A stretch of 64,000 nucleotides of DNA from Spirosoma sp. KUDC1026. GTDB lineage: Bacteria; Bacteroidota; Bacteroidia; Cytophagales; Spirosomataceae. Positions within the stretch are counted from its first letter, which is position 1; the number at the start of each line of letters is the position of its first letter. Below the pieces are notes generated by a model that had not been told where the DNA came from, did no database searches, and was given only the letters and a program-made list of their open reading frames with translations. The DNA lies in the NCBI RefSeq assembly GCF_013375035.1, contig NZ_CP056032.1, positions 518,001-582,000 of the forward strand, written 5' to 3'. Below are positions 35,201 to 44,356 of this stretch, one piece after another. The translations under genes and the position numbers were made by a program.

Positions 35201-36202
35201 ATGATAAAATCGTTTGTCCGGAAGGCATTACCCGTTGTACTGGCAATCGGTTTGCTAACTTATGCTCTCAAAGACATCTCGTTTCGGGCTATTAGTGAGC
35301 AATTTAAGCAGGCTAATTATGGGCTGATTTCACTGGTTGGACTAGTTACGGTTTGCAGCTATTTTTTACGGGGTAAACGCTGGCAGCAACCCTTGCTGGC
35401 ACTGGGTTACCGCCCTACCGCCTTCCGGACAACCATTGCCATGCAGACAGGAATTATATCAAGTATGATCGTGCTCGGCTCCGGCGAATTAACACGTTGC
35501 GCTACCCTGCAGCGGACTGATGGCATACCACTCTCGCAGGGAATTGGGTCTGTAGTTGCCGAACGTATCGTCGATCTGTTTATGCTGGCGCTGGTGATGC
35601 TGCTCACCCTGCTTCTGGAGTTCAGCCGGATGCGTAACTACCTCGCAGGATTAGATCTGGCAGCACCTAATGCCTACTTGGTGTTAGGTGTTATTAGCCT
35701 GTTTGGCTTAATAGGCCTGATAGCATGGCGGACGCTACGTAGCCCACTAGTGCGTCAACACCCGTTTGCCATTCGAATTTTCAATCTGTTACTGGGCTTC
35801 GGGAAGGGCTTTATGTCCATTCGACAGCTCCCCCAGCCAGGCTTGTTCATGCTGCTTACCTTTCTGAATCAGCTCCTCTCCTGGCTCATTACTTACTTGC
35901 TGCTCTTGGCTGTCGAGTCTACGCAACATCTACCGCCATCAGCGGCTCTGACGATCCTGACGGTAAGTTCGCTGGGCGGTCTGGCCGTTCCAACACAGGG
36001 TGGTATCGGGACCTATCATTTCCTGGTTAGCCGGGCTCTGGTACTTTACGGTTTTTCGTCGGCCGAAGGTGCCGTCGTGGCTACCTTTCTTCACGCGGTT
36101 GGGTTTGGCATCAATCTGTTGCTTAGTAGCCTGAGTTTTTTGTTGCTCCCTTTGCTGATCACGACAAAAGCTACGAAGCACCCCGATAGTCTGGTAGAAT
36201 GA
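35201..36202 (+). CDS. Lysylphosphatidylglycerol synthase TM region / flippase-like protein (UPF0104)
   Basis: 333-residue membrane protein with about eight helices. Family signs: LTYALKDISFRAISEQFKQANYG, YFLRGKRWQQPLLALGY, VVAERIVDLFMLALVM and the C-terminal GLAVPTQGGIGTYHFLVSRAL. It lacks the soluble lysyl-transferase domain of MprF, so it corresponds to the flippase-like half. Related proteins act in lipid-linked glycan assembly, fitting the neighbouring glycosyltransferases. Divergent from the preceding four-gene unit. Confidence 0.85.
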   Translation: MIKSFVRKALPVVLAIGLLTYALKDISFRAISEQFKQANYGLISLVGLVTVCSYFLRGKRWQQPLLALGYRPTAFRTTIAMQTGIISSMIVLGSGELTRCATLQRTDGIPLSQGIGSVVAERIVDLFMLALVMLLTLLLEFSRMRNYLAGLDLAAPNAYLVLGVISLFGLIGLIAWRTLRSPLVRQHPFAIRIFNLLLGFGKGFMSIRQLPQPGLFMLLTFLNQLLSWLITYLLLLAVESTQHLPPSAALTILTVSSLGGLAVPTQGGIGTYHFLVSRALVLYGFSSAEGAVVATFLHAVGFGINLLLSSLSFLLLPLLITTKATKHPDSLVE

Positions 36203-36353
36203 TAACTATTATCTTTGCCTGATTTGGTCAAAATACATACTGATCAAAGCCTGTATACTCGTTACAATATCGCTTTCTTCTAGTACCCTCAGTTGGTTCT
36301 AAGATCGCTGGTCTTCACGCAAGCTAACCTTAATTTACACTAAACCATTTTTA

Positions 36354-37949
36354 ATGAAATCTCCTTATGCATTGATTGTCGCAGGTTTACTCGGCCTGCC
36401 TTTTTTGAGCGTAGCTCAGCAACAATTTGCCAACACTATCACAGCCGCCGATCTCGAAAAGCACCTGCGTATTCTGGCGGCCGACGATATGGAAGGTCGT
36501 GAAACAGGTACCCGTGGTCAGCGGAAAGCCGCCGATTATATCGCCAGTCAGTTTGCCGCGAATGGCCTGAAAGCAATCGTCAAGGGCAACAACAGCAAGA
36601 CTGGATATATTCAGCCGTACACGCTCTACAAAAAAACCTGGGGTGACTTCTACGTCAGCGCCAACGGCAAGCGTTTTACGTACCTGCAGGATTTTCTGAC
36701 CAACGGTCTGCTGAGCGTACCGACCGAAACGAAATACGAAACTGTGTTTGCGGGCTATGGCATCACCGACGGTACGTATGACGATTATGCGAACCGTGAC
36801 GTTACAGGAAAAGCGGTTGTTCTGTTCGATGGCGAGCCAAAAACGGCGGATGGAAAATCGGTTGTAGGCGGTGCCAGTGAGCCGTCAAAATGGGGTGGTC
36901 CAAACGGCTGGCGCGCAAAAAGCCAGCTGGCCAAAGAAAAAGGAGCTGCGCAGATCTTTATCATCTCGGCCGATACGCCCGAAGCGTTTAAGCAGATGCT
37001 GTCGCAACGGAGCGCTCTGCAGGGTCGTTTCAACCGCCTTGGTCTGAAAGCCGGTGCCGAGAACGTCAGTTCAGTGGGTGTTTTCATGATTTCGGCCGAT
37101 ATGGGAGCCTCCTTGCTGAACACAACGCCAGCGGCAGTTGCTCAGCTGAAAGACCAACTGGCTAAATCGGACAAACCCGTTACGTCGGCGCAGAAAGGAA
37201 CGGCCAGCGTAAAAGCCGAACGGAAAGACGAGCAGGTTGAATCATCGAACGTGGTGGGTTTCATCGAAGGAACTGACAAGAAGGACGAGGTGATGATTAT
37301 CTCGTCGCACTACGACCATATTGGTATCAGTGCCGATGGCCAGATTAACAACGGTGCGAACGACGACGGCTCGGGTACAGTATCGGTGCTGGAGATTGCG
37401 CAGGCGTTTGCGCGGGCGAAAGCCGAAGGCAAAGGTCCCCGCCGGTCAATCCTGTTCCTGACGGTATCGGGCGAAGAAAAAGGGCTACTGGGTTCGGAAT
37501 ACTACGCCGACATGAGTCCGGTTATTCCACTGGCGAAAACGGTTTGCGACCTCAACATCGACATGGTGGGCCGGGTCGATGACCTGCACCAGGGCAAGTC
37601 GGACAATTATATCTACGTAATTGGTTCAGACAAGCTGTCGTCGGAATTGCATAAGATCAGCGAAGACGCCAACCAGAAATACACGAAGATGGAGCTGGAT
37701 TACAAATACAATGACCCGAAAGATCCACAACGTATTTATTACCGCTCCGATCACTACAACTTTGCCAAGCACAAAGTACCCATCATTTTCTACTTCAATG
37801 GCCTGCACGCTGACTATCACCAGCCAACAGACGACGTCGAAAAAATCGACTTCAAGTTGGCCGAGAAGTCAGCCCGACTGGTGTTTTACACCGCCTGGGA
37901 AATCGCCAACCGCGACCAGCGTCTGGTAGTCGACAGTAATAAGGAATAA
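36354..37949 (+). CDS. Secreted M28 family zinc aminopeptidase
   Basis: 531 residues with a signal peptide (MKSPYALIVAGLLGLPFLSVAQ). A PA insert (about 110-260) sits inside the peptidase. Zinc and catalytic residues are visible in ISSHYDHIG, NNGANDDGSGTVSVLE, TVSGEEKGLLGSEYYAD, NIDMVGRVDD and the late ADYHQPTDDVEKID. Likely periplasmic or secreted peptide degradation. No T9SS C-terminal sorting domain is seen. Ends at a strong terminator. Confidence 0.9.
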   Translation: MKSPYALIVAGLLGLPFLSVAQQQFANTITAADLEKHLRILAADDMEGRETGTRGQRKAADYIASQFAANGLKAIVKGNNSKTGYIQPYTLYKKTWGDFYVSANGKRFTYLQDFLTNGLLSVPTETKYETVFAGYGITDGTYDDYANRDVTGKAVVLFDGEPKTADGKSVVGGASEPSKWGGPNGWRAKSQLAKEKGAAQIFIISADTPEAFKQMLSQRSALQGRFNRLGLKAGAENVSSVGVFMISADMGASLLNTTPAAVAQLKDQLAKSDKPVTSAQKGTASVKAERKDEQVESSNVVGFIEGTDKKDEVMIISSHYDHIGISADGQINNGANDDGSGTVSVLEIAQAFARAKAEGKGPRRSILFLTVSGEEKGLLGSEYYADMSPVIPLAKTVCDLNIDMVGRVDDLHQGKSDNYIYVIGSDKLSSELHKISEDANQKYTKMELDYKYNDPKDPQRIYYRSDHYNFAKHKVPIIFYFNGLHADYHQPTDDVEKIDFKLAEKSARLVFYTAWEIANRDQRLVVDSNKE

Positions 37950-37992
37950 AAAGAAAGCCCCGGTTTACAACAAAATCGGGGCTTTCTTTTTT
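37950..37992 (+). terminator. Terminator after the M28 peptidase gene
   Basis: A 13-base perfect stem AAAGAAAGCCCCG with its complement, 14-base loop, and a final run of T. Confidence 0.9.
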
Positions 37993-38155
37993 GACACAAA
38001 GTCGGTTGAGTTACACAACTAACTCTTTGTTAAAACCAGAAAAGTTTTGTCATGCTATGCGATGTACGACTTTCAGTAACAAATCCGGATACCGTAGATT
38101 TAGTGCTTACCAACCGAAACAACGCAACATTCAACGTTACGTAATCTGATTACTG

Positions 38156-38393
38156 ATGAAAAAATTTTTACGCGAAAACCGTCTGTCACTGGTTCTAATT
38201 TTCACTACCATGGTGAGGTGACGCTGGCCGGACATAGGCTGGCATGATTTTAATGATGATCTCAATAATTACGGCCGCCCGGCTATCAACTTATCTTACG
38301 AGCGGCCATTGCATTGAGGCCGTTTTTGAAAACTGGGAAAGTGAGTTTTTGCAGATGGGCCTCTAGGTACTGCTGACCGTCAATCTTTTTTAG
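38156..38393 (+). pseudogene. Decayed DUF6766 membrane protein gene
   Basis: No open frame covers this stretch, but three overlapping frames give recognisable pieces of a DUF6766 protein in the right order: MKKFLRENRLSLVLIFTTMV, then WHDFNDDLNNYGRPAI with LSYERPLH, then EAVFENWESEFLQMGL and VLLTVNLF. Between them are at least two frameshifts and internal stops (TGA after PLH, TAG after QMGL, TAG at the end). The initial ATG is still present. DUF6766 proteins are short membrane proteins of unknown role. This copy cannot make a product. Confidence 0.8.
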
Positions 38394-38421
38394 AAAGCCT
38401 CCCCCAAATCTAAACCCGTTT

Positions 38422-39192
38422 ATGCCCCTAACCGTGAAACAGGTAAATAACTCATTTCCACGTTGCAGACCCGCAACAAAACCGGCGATTTTCATTCTAG
38501 GTCTTCTGACCTGTAGCTCGAGCGTAGTGGCTCAGCAGACAATCTTCAATGTTCCATCCTCAGACATGACGCCCAAGCACAAGATTCTGGCTCAGCAGCA
38601 GGTAGACATCAACGGCGAGGAATGGCGTTCGACGACTACGTTAAATGTTGGTCTGGGTCGCGACTGGGAAGTTGGGGTTAACCTGTACAACCTGGATTAT
38701 CTCCCCCCGCAGCACAGTTGGCTACGTAATGATACCACTACTCAAATGCCCTACGCGCCCTTGTTATTGGTTAACGCCCAGAAAACGGTTGACTTAACCG
38801 AGAACCTGCATCTGGGAATAGGTGGACAAACTGGCCTGAATCTGTATCCTACTGCACACGGTAGTTCATGGGTGGGTTGGGGCTATGTGAATCTAGGAGG
38901 TAGTTTTGCTGATGAACATTACAAAACAGTAATCGGTGGGTATGCTGGCAATAATCGTTATTTAGGCGATGGAACAACGATAGGCATGCACGCAGGTTTC
39001 GATGCCGGTATCTGGTACGAAAAGCTACATGTACTGGGTGACTGGGCTAGCGGCAAGAATGAAAACGGGCAGCTCATTTTAGGCCTTGAAATATATCTGC
39101 ATAAGCACTTACCGCTGGCACTGGGCTGGCGTCGCTCGAACCGGGATGGCCAGCAAGCAGTAGTTGTTCAACTCACCTATACCCCCAAGTAG
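38422..39192 (+). CDS. Hypothetical outer-membrane or secreted protein
   Basis: 256 residues that I cannot place in a named family. A signal-like hydrophobic stretch (about 22-38) ends in SSSVVAQQ after a basic N-terminal tail, so the true start might be further in. The body alternates short amphipathic strands (LNVGLGRDWEVGVNLYNL, LHLGIGGQTGLNLYP, ILGLEIYLHKHLPLALGW) and ends in VVVQLTYTPK, as expected for a beta-barrel. Confidence 0.6.
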   Translation: MPLTVKQVNNSFPRCRPATKPAIFILGLLTCSSSVVAQQTIFNVPSSDMTPKHKILAQQQVDINGEEWRSTTTLNVGLGRDWEVGVNLYNLDYLPPQHSWLRNDTTTQMPYAPLLLVNAQKTVDLTENLHLGIGGQTGLNLYPTAHGSSWVGWGYVNLGGSFADEHYKTVIGGYAGNNRYLGDGTTIGMHAGFDAGIWYEKLHVLGDWASGKNENGQLILGLEIYLHKHLPLALGWRRSNRDGQQAVVVQLTYTPK

Positions 39193-39307
39193 TATTGTTA
39201 ATTAGTCGCTGGAAACAGTCTGAACAAGATTCTCAGAGGTCCACACAACAAATACGAAATAAGAAGATCAGTGAGATTACTTCAGTAAAGCTCGTTACCC
39301 CTAAATC

Positions 39308-40936
39308 TTAATTCTTCCCGCCCGAAACTTTGCCCGCTTTAGCTGGAACGCCGGGTTGAGAGATCTCGAAGTTTTCTTTTTGTTTCGCGTCGGCAACCAA
39401 TTTACGAACGTCAGCCAGGAGCTGCTTGGCGTCGTACACCACGCCATCTTTCACGGTATACGTAACGCCACCCACGCGCTCTACTTCGTTTTTATCGTTC
39501 AGGTGGATCGCTCCAGTTCCGTACAGCACTTTCAGGTTGGCCAGCGGATTTTGATCGACGATAACAAAGTCGGCCAGCTTGCCCACTTCGACCGAGCCGA
39601 TCTGATCGGCCATGCCCAACGCTTCGGCTCCTTTCAACGTAGCGGCCCGGATAACTTCGAGTGGATGGAAACCGGCCTCCCGTAACAGTTCCAGTTCGCG
39701 GATGTAGGCAAAGCCATACAATTGGTAGATGAAGCCCGAATCAGAACCCGTTGTTACGCGACCACCCCGATTTTTGTAGTCGTTAATGAAGGCCATCCAG
39801 AGCTGGTAGTTCTTTTTCCAAGCTACCTCCTGCTCTGTTCCCCACGAGTGCCAGTACGATCCGTGCGAAATTCGGCTGGGACCGTAGAAACGCCATAGGC
39901 TGGGTAGCGTATAATCTTCGTGCCACTCGGCGCGCCGGGCCAGCATTAGTTCACGGTTGGCTTCGTAAATGTTAAAGGTTGGATCGAGCGTAAAGTCCAG
40001 AGCGATCAACTCGTCCATCACCTTGTTCCAGCGATCCGTACCGGGTTTAGCAGCCTGCTGCCAGAGGTTACCGGCTTCCGTAAAGCGGTCCTGCTCGTTG
40101 TTGTAATTATACGTAGCAGGATAGTTCTGAATGGTTTTGTCGTCGAAAAGCGCTTCGGGCAGACCGTACCAGTGCTCCAGCGAGGTTAGTCCCGCTTTGG
40201 CCGTTGCCAGCGCGTTCATTCGGGCTACTTCGAGCTGCGCGTGGTGGCAGGCCGACCGTAATCCCAGCTTTTTATTTTCGGCCAGCGCCGTTTTGAAGAT
40301 TTCAGGTTCAGCACCGAAGAATTTGATCCCATCGGCACCCCGCTTGGCATTCTGTTGTACCCAGGTCCGGGCCTGCTCGGGAGTGCTGATTGGTTCTTTT
40401 GCGCCTTGTCCAAAAACGGTATAAGCTTTTATTCTCGGGGCTGTTATTTCATTACGGTCGCTTTTTGCGCGGTGTTCCAGAACCCAGTCGAGCCCATTAC
40501 CACAGCTCGGATCACGAATGGTAGTTATGCCATGACCAAGCCATAGTTTAAACACGTACTCAGCCGGAGTACCCTGTCCCTGCCCGCCAATGTGCCCATG
40601 CATGTCAATAAAGCCTGGCATCAAATACATCCCTTCGCAGTTCAGTTCCTTATCGCCGGGCGATGCTTTCGGGCGAGATTTTGGGTCGATGGGAACACCC
40701 GGATAACCAACCTGTTTGATCTGCGTAATGCGGTTCTTTTCGACTACAACATCGACGGGGCCCATTGGCGGGGCACCCGTGCTATTGATCAACGTAACAC
40801 CCCGAACGATCAATCGGCCGAATGGGCCTTCACCTTCGTGGCGGGCGGGTGCCTTCTCAACCTGGGCCCGGGAAGTATGGCCAAAACCAGCAAACAGGAA
40901 CAGACTCGCGGCAAGTAAACGTAAGCGCATAAGCAA
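39308..40936 (-). CDS. Secreted metal-dependent amidohydrolase
   Basis: 542 residues with signal peptide (ending in TSRAQ). Amidohydrolase-superfamily TIM barrel: metal-binding HGH in GFIDMHGHIGGQG, Lys in ADGIKFFG, His in SACHHAQ, SLEHWYG, and the catalytic Asp in TTGSDSGF. The C-terminal beta domain follows (GSVEVGKLADFVIVDQNPLANL). Resembles imidazolonepropionase/prolidase-type hydrolases; the substrate is unknown. A second Met at residue 3 is an alternative start. Confidence 0.88.
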   Translation of the reverse strand: MLMRLRLLAASLFLFAGFGHTSRAQVEKAPARHEGEGPFGRLIVRGVTLINSTGAPPMGPVDVVVEKNRITQIKQVGYPGVPIDPKSRPKASPGDKELNCEGMYLMPGFIDMHGHIGGQGQGTPAEYVFKLWLGHGITTIRDPSCGNGLDWVLEHRAKSDRNEITAPRIKAYTVFGQGAKEPISTPEQARTWVQQNAKRGADGIKFFGAEPEIFKTALAENKKLGLRSACHHAQLEVARMNALATAKAGLTSLEHWYGLPEALFDDKTIQNYPATYNYNNEQDRFTEAGNLWQQAAKPGTDRWNKVMDELIALDFTLDPTFNIYEANRELMLARRAEWHEDYTLPSLWRFYGPSRISHGSYWHSWGTEQEVAWKKNYQLWMAFINDYKNRGGRVTTGSDSGFIYQLYGFAYIRELELLREAGFHPLEVIRAATLKGAEALGMADQIGSVEVGKLADFVIVDQNPLANLKVLYGTGAIHLNDKNEVERVGGVTYTVKDGVVYDAKQLLADVRKLVADAKQKENFEISQPGVPAKAGKVSGGKN

Positions 40937-41025
40937 ACGATCGGTTGGTCAAACAGTTGTAAGATAGACAAAACAACCTGAATTTTGCGAACCAGACGCC
41001 TTGGGCGTCATCAATACGCCGATTT

Positions 41026-41928
41026 ATGTCGAGAAACCTGCTGCTATTGACGCTGGCCATTGTGGTGGTCGCAGCCTTTTCGCTGCTGAAAACCATGACA
41101 CCCAAGGTTACCGTGCCAATAGCCCCTCCCCCGGCCCCACCGTCGCCTGCTTTTGCTGCGTACTGGCCGCTGCACAAAACCGAACTAAGTTACTACCGAC
41201 TCAACCAAGCGCAGGATGGCGCTATTCACAAGGGGCAGGCCACACTGGCGTTTACCTCTGACACCACTTCCCTTGAAAAATCAGGCTCATTTCCTGCCTT
41301 TTTGACCAATCTGAGCCGAACCTTTCGTGTAGGACGTAACGACTACTCGCTCCTGACGTCGGTATCGACCCCCATCAATAATCCGTCTTTCCCACGCTCG
41401 TTACAGGTTGTTTCCACGGAACAGAGCTGGACGGGACAGCGGGTTATTCAACTGATACGTCAAGACGGCGGCTACCAGATCAGCACCGACTCGACTGGCG
41501 CTATCAACAAAGGATATACTGTTGATGACGCGGTGCTGGAAGACGAAATCTGGAGTCAGATTCGGGTCGATCCGGCCAAACTACCCGTTGGGAAAGTAAC
41601 CCTGTTATCGGGTAGCCTGACCGCGCAGCTGCGTCGACGGAGGCTCATGCCTATGCTGGCGCAAACAAGTCTGACTGACTACGAAGGCGTACTGTACCCC
41701 GGCGAATACCTCCAGGCCTACACCATTAGATATCCCACTAATGACCGGACACTGACGATTGTATTCGAGCGTTTGTTCCCCCATCGGATTATGGGTTGGG
41801 AGGAAATCTACCAGAGTCGAGACAACCTTCTGACCACGCGGGCCGTTTTACAGAAAACGGTACAGACTGATTTTCAGCAATCCGATCCATCCGTTGACAG
41901 TACTTTATACCGTGCTCCATTCAAGTAA
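41026..41928 (+). CDS. Hypothetical membrane-anchored envelope protein
   Basis: 300 residues without a family I recognise. One N-terminal hydrophobic helix (about 4-22) is followed by a proline-rich spacer (PIAPPPAPPSP) and a predominantly polar domain with many Thr, Ser and Gln. This is the layout of a single-pass protein facing the periplasm. It lies 12 bases before the next gene, so the two are likely co-transcribed and may work together. Confidence 0.6.
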   Translation: MSRNLLLLTLAIVVVAAFSLLKTMTPKVTVPIAPPPAPPSPAFAAYWPLHKTELSYYRLNQAQDGAIHKGQATLAFTSDTTSLEKSGSFPAFLTNLSRTFRVGRNDYSLLTSVSTPINNPSFPRSLQVVSTEQSWTGQRVIQLIRQDGGYQISTDSTGAINKGYTVDDAVLEDEIWSQIRVDPAKLPVGKVTLLSGSLTAQLRRRRLMPMLAQTSLTDYEGVLYPGEYLQAYTIRYPTNDRTLTIVFERLFPHRIMGWEEIYQSRDNLLTTRAVLQKTVQTDFQQSDPSVDSTLYRAPFK

Positions 41929-41940
41929 CACGCTTATCCA

Positions 41941-42723
41941 ATGAAAAAACTTCTGCTCTTTGGCCTGTCTGTCGTTCTGGCAACCGGCTGCTCCAGTGGT
42001 GACGAGAAAACCAAAGCCGTTGTTAGCGAACCCGTTTACACGCTCGTTTTTCTGGACAAAACCCGCAGCGTTGACGTCAATCAGGCGTTCGTTGCTGGAA
42101 AATACAAACAGGCCCTTTCGGATATTATTGATCAGAACATCCGTCGAAAGGGCGACAAACTGGAGATCTATTATATCCACGAAAATACCTCTAAAGCCCG
42201 CGCACTCTCCTTTACGGCCCGAACAGAAATGGAAGATGTGAGCAGCGCCAGCCCCACCGACCGCGAAGCCGCCCAGACCGAGTTCGAACTGATGCTAAAA
42301 CGGGAAAAAGCCACCATCCGGCAGCGCGCTCTACAACAATTGGCCGAAGAAAATGAAGGAGCGTCCAACCAGTCAACGGATATATGGGCCAGTCTACCCG
42401 TTATTACAAAGGCTAGTGAGACGGGCGCTACGGTGAAAGTTTATTATCTCAGTGATATGCTGGAGAGTGTTAAAGCCAAGCCCGGCAGTGAAGAGCTTCG
42501 TCGGGATTTTGAGGTTCAGCCACCCCAGAGCAACGCACAGGCCGACGACTGGGCCATGGCCGACAAAGAACAGCTAAAACGTTATGCCATCGGCAATCCG
42601 GACATTACTATGATCCTGCCTTTCGCCCCCAATGCCTCCGCCAAACAGAACAATCCCGCCGTTACGCAATACTGGGAGACGCTATTTACCGAGCTAGGCG
42701 CAGCCAGCATTGAGGAACGCTAG
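41941..42723 (+). CDS. Hypothetical lipoprotein with a VWA-like motif
   Basis: 260 residues. Lipoprotein signal ends in LATGC (Cys17). Soon after comes YTLVFLDKTRSVDVN, where D-K-T-R-S has the spacing of the metal-ion-binding DXSXS/DXTXS motif of von Willebrand A domains. Later STDIWASLPVITKA and VKVYYLSDMLES fit the following strands and helices of that fold. The VWA assignment is a suggestion only. Downstream partner of the membrane-anchored protein gene. Confidence 0.55.
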   Translation: MKKLLLFGLSVVLATGCSSGDEKTKAVVSEPVYTLVFLDKTRSVDVNQAFVAGKYKQALSDIIDQNIRRKGDKLEIYYIHENTSKARALSFTARTEMEDVSSASPTDREAAQTEFELMLKREKATIRQRALQQLAEENEGASNQSTDIWASLPVITKASETGATVKVYYLSDMLESVKAKPGSEELRRDFEVQPPQSNAQADDWAMADKEQLKRYAIGNPDITMILPFAPNASAKQNNPAVTQYWETLFTELGAASIEER

Positions 42724-42727
42724 TTAT

Positions 42728-43639
42728 CTACGGCGTAACCCGCTCGTCCTTACCGCTTTTTTCGGCTTCAAATAGGGCGTTAGCCCGAATCCGGTAGCCG
42801 TAACATTCATCAAAGCCCGAAAAATCGCTGTGGAGACAGTGGGATGTCAGGATCAGGTCTTCGTCTTCACGCCGAACGTCCAGGTAGTGAAACATGGGTT
42901 TATAGTACGACGCCAGGTCAGGCAGGCGGGTGGGTGACGTATTCATTGGCTGACGCAGGCCACCGCCCCCGCCAATTACCAGAAACTCTTTGCCTTCGAA
43001 CTGGAACCGCTCAAACGCGTGGGAGTGACCCGTTATAAACAGCCGCGCTTTTTTCGACTTGATGTAACAGGGTACGAATCGTTGCTGAACCAGTTTCGAC
43101 GAGCCAACCAGCTTGCTGTTCGAGTAGGGGGCGTGGTGACACGTAACGATTACCACTTTTACGTCCGGGTTCTCGTCCAGGTCTTTCAGGGTCTGCTCGT
43201 ACCAGGTCTGCTGTTTTACCATATCCGCCACCGACAACGTAGCGAAATTTGAATTCAGCATAATCACCGCAATGTGATCCGTCATCTGCACGTAACCCGT
43301 GTGCACGTGTTCAGGAAATCGGCGCTGAAAGTTGCGAGCACCCTTTCTGGGGCGTCCCATTACGTCATGATTCCCCATAATGGCATACACCGACGTACCA
43401 AACTCCCGGCATTTCTCCAGAAATCGGTCAATCATTGGCCATTTGTCATTACGAAACCCCAGCGAAACAATGTCGCCCAGCCAGTACAATACATCAGGAC
43501 GAATCCGCAGGATTTCGTCAAAAATTGTCTGCGTTGCTTTTGTGTTCTGATGGGTACGTAGCACCAGCCGTTCTACGAACATAGGTGCCTGGGTATCACT
43601 AAGGAAAAGTATCTTCGCTTCCGGATTTTGCTCGCTCAT
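42728..43639 (-). CDS. Metallophosphoesterase (calcineurin-like)
   Basis: 303 residues with all the metal-binding blocks of the calcineurin-like fold: FLSDTQAPMF (DXX variant), YWLGDIVSLG, AIMGNHDV, VTCHHAPYS and FITGHSHAFERF. No signal peptide, so cytoplasmic. The substrate is unknown. It converges with the preceding gene, with only four bases between the stops. Confidence 0.88.
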   Translation of the reverse strand: MSEQNPEAKILFLSDTQAPMFVERLVLRTHQNTKATQTIFDEILRIRPDVLYWLGDIVSLGFRNDKWPMIDRFLEKCREFGTSVYAIMGNHDVMGRPRKGARNFQRRFPEHVHTGYVQMTDHIAVIMLNSNFATLSVADMVKQQTWYEQTLKDLDENPDVKVVIVTCHHAPYSNSKLVGSSKLVQQRFVPCYIKSKKARLFITGHSHAFERFQFEGKEFLVIGGGGGLRQPMNTSPTRLPDLASYYKPMFHYLDVRREDEDLILTSHCLHSDFSGFDECYGYRIRANALFEAEKSGKDERVTP

Positions 43640-43705
43640 ATCGTAATCACCTTATCAATCATCGGAGTGCTACGTCATAGGGTCTCCTAATGTACATAAC
43701 CATTT

Positions 43706-44352
43706 TTACCACGAAAAGGCCCGCCAAAGCAACTGAAGTTGCAGTGAAAAGTCGGCATCCTGTGTAGCGGTTGCGTTTAGCCACTTCAGTTCAGTTGCAA
43801 CTCGCACCCGTTTACCAACGGGCTGAACGTATGAACCAGCGACCATCCAGCCGATGCTAAGCTCCTGCGCATCGACGATTCCCTGATAATTGAGTCGGGA
43901 ATTGATCAAATACGCGCCCGTACCGCCCGTAATGGCCAGCCGCCGGGCCAGACTTCGCTCAGTGCCACTCAACCAGGCCAGCGGCATTGAAAACACCAGC
44001 AGCATGGGTACCCCTGATACGTAAACCCGCGCCCGTTCCCCATTCACCCGCCCGCGGTAGGAATACAACGTCGTCCAACCGGTTTCGATACCCGCCCGCA
44101 AGCGGTGATCCGGGTACCACATCGCCCGAATGGTAAGTGGCCCCCCCAGCGGCCATTATGCGTTTGTTCGAGCGTAGTCGGAATACCAATGTGTTTGGGA
44201 TAGTAGGAAATACCCCCGCCCACCGTGATCACCAGATTATACGGTCCCCGTTTGGCACCCGTCGTATCGACGTGGGGCGAATACTGTGCCTGACTGGAAA
44301 AACTACTACCGAACAGCAGTAACCCCAGTAACATAGCAATGAATGGCTTCAT
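43706..44352 (-). pseudogene. Outer-membrane beta-barrel gene with a poly-G frameshift
   Basis: The gene starts at 44352 with a signal peptide (MKPFIAMLLGLLLFGSSFSSQAQ) and continues VDTTGAKRGPYNLVITVGGG. At a run of seven G on its coding strand (44141-44147) the frame is lost. Adding one G joins it to the downstream frame (WGG-PLTIRAMWYPDHRLRAGIETGWTTLY), which runs to LQLQLLWRAFSW at 43706. Together they make a normal-looking barrel of about 215 residues. It is the third gene of the unit with a second barrel and a glycerophosphodiesterase. The shift could be a sequencing error, a recent mutation or phase variation. Confidence 0.75.
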
Positions 44353-44356
44353 AGGA

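Noticed and set aside
38286-38495. A 69-codon minus-strand frame
   Set aside because: It is antisense to the decayed DUF6766 gene and the start of the next gene.
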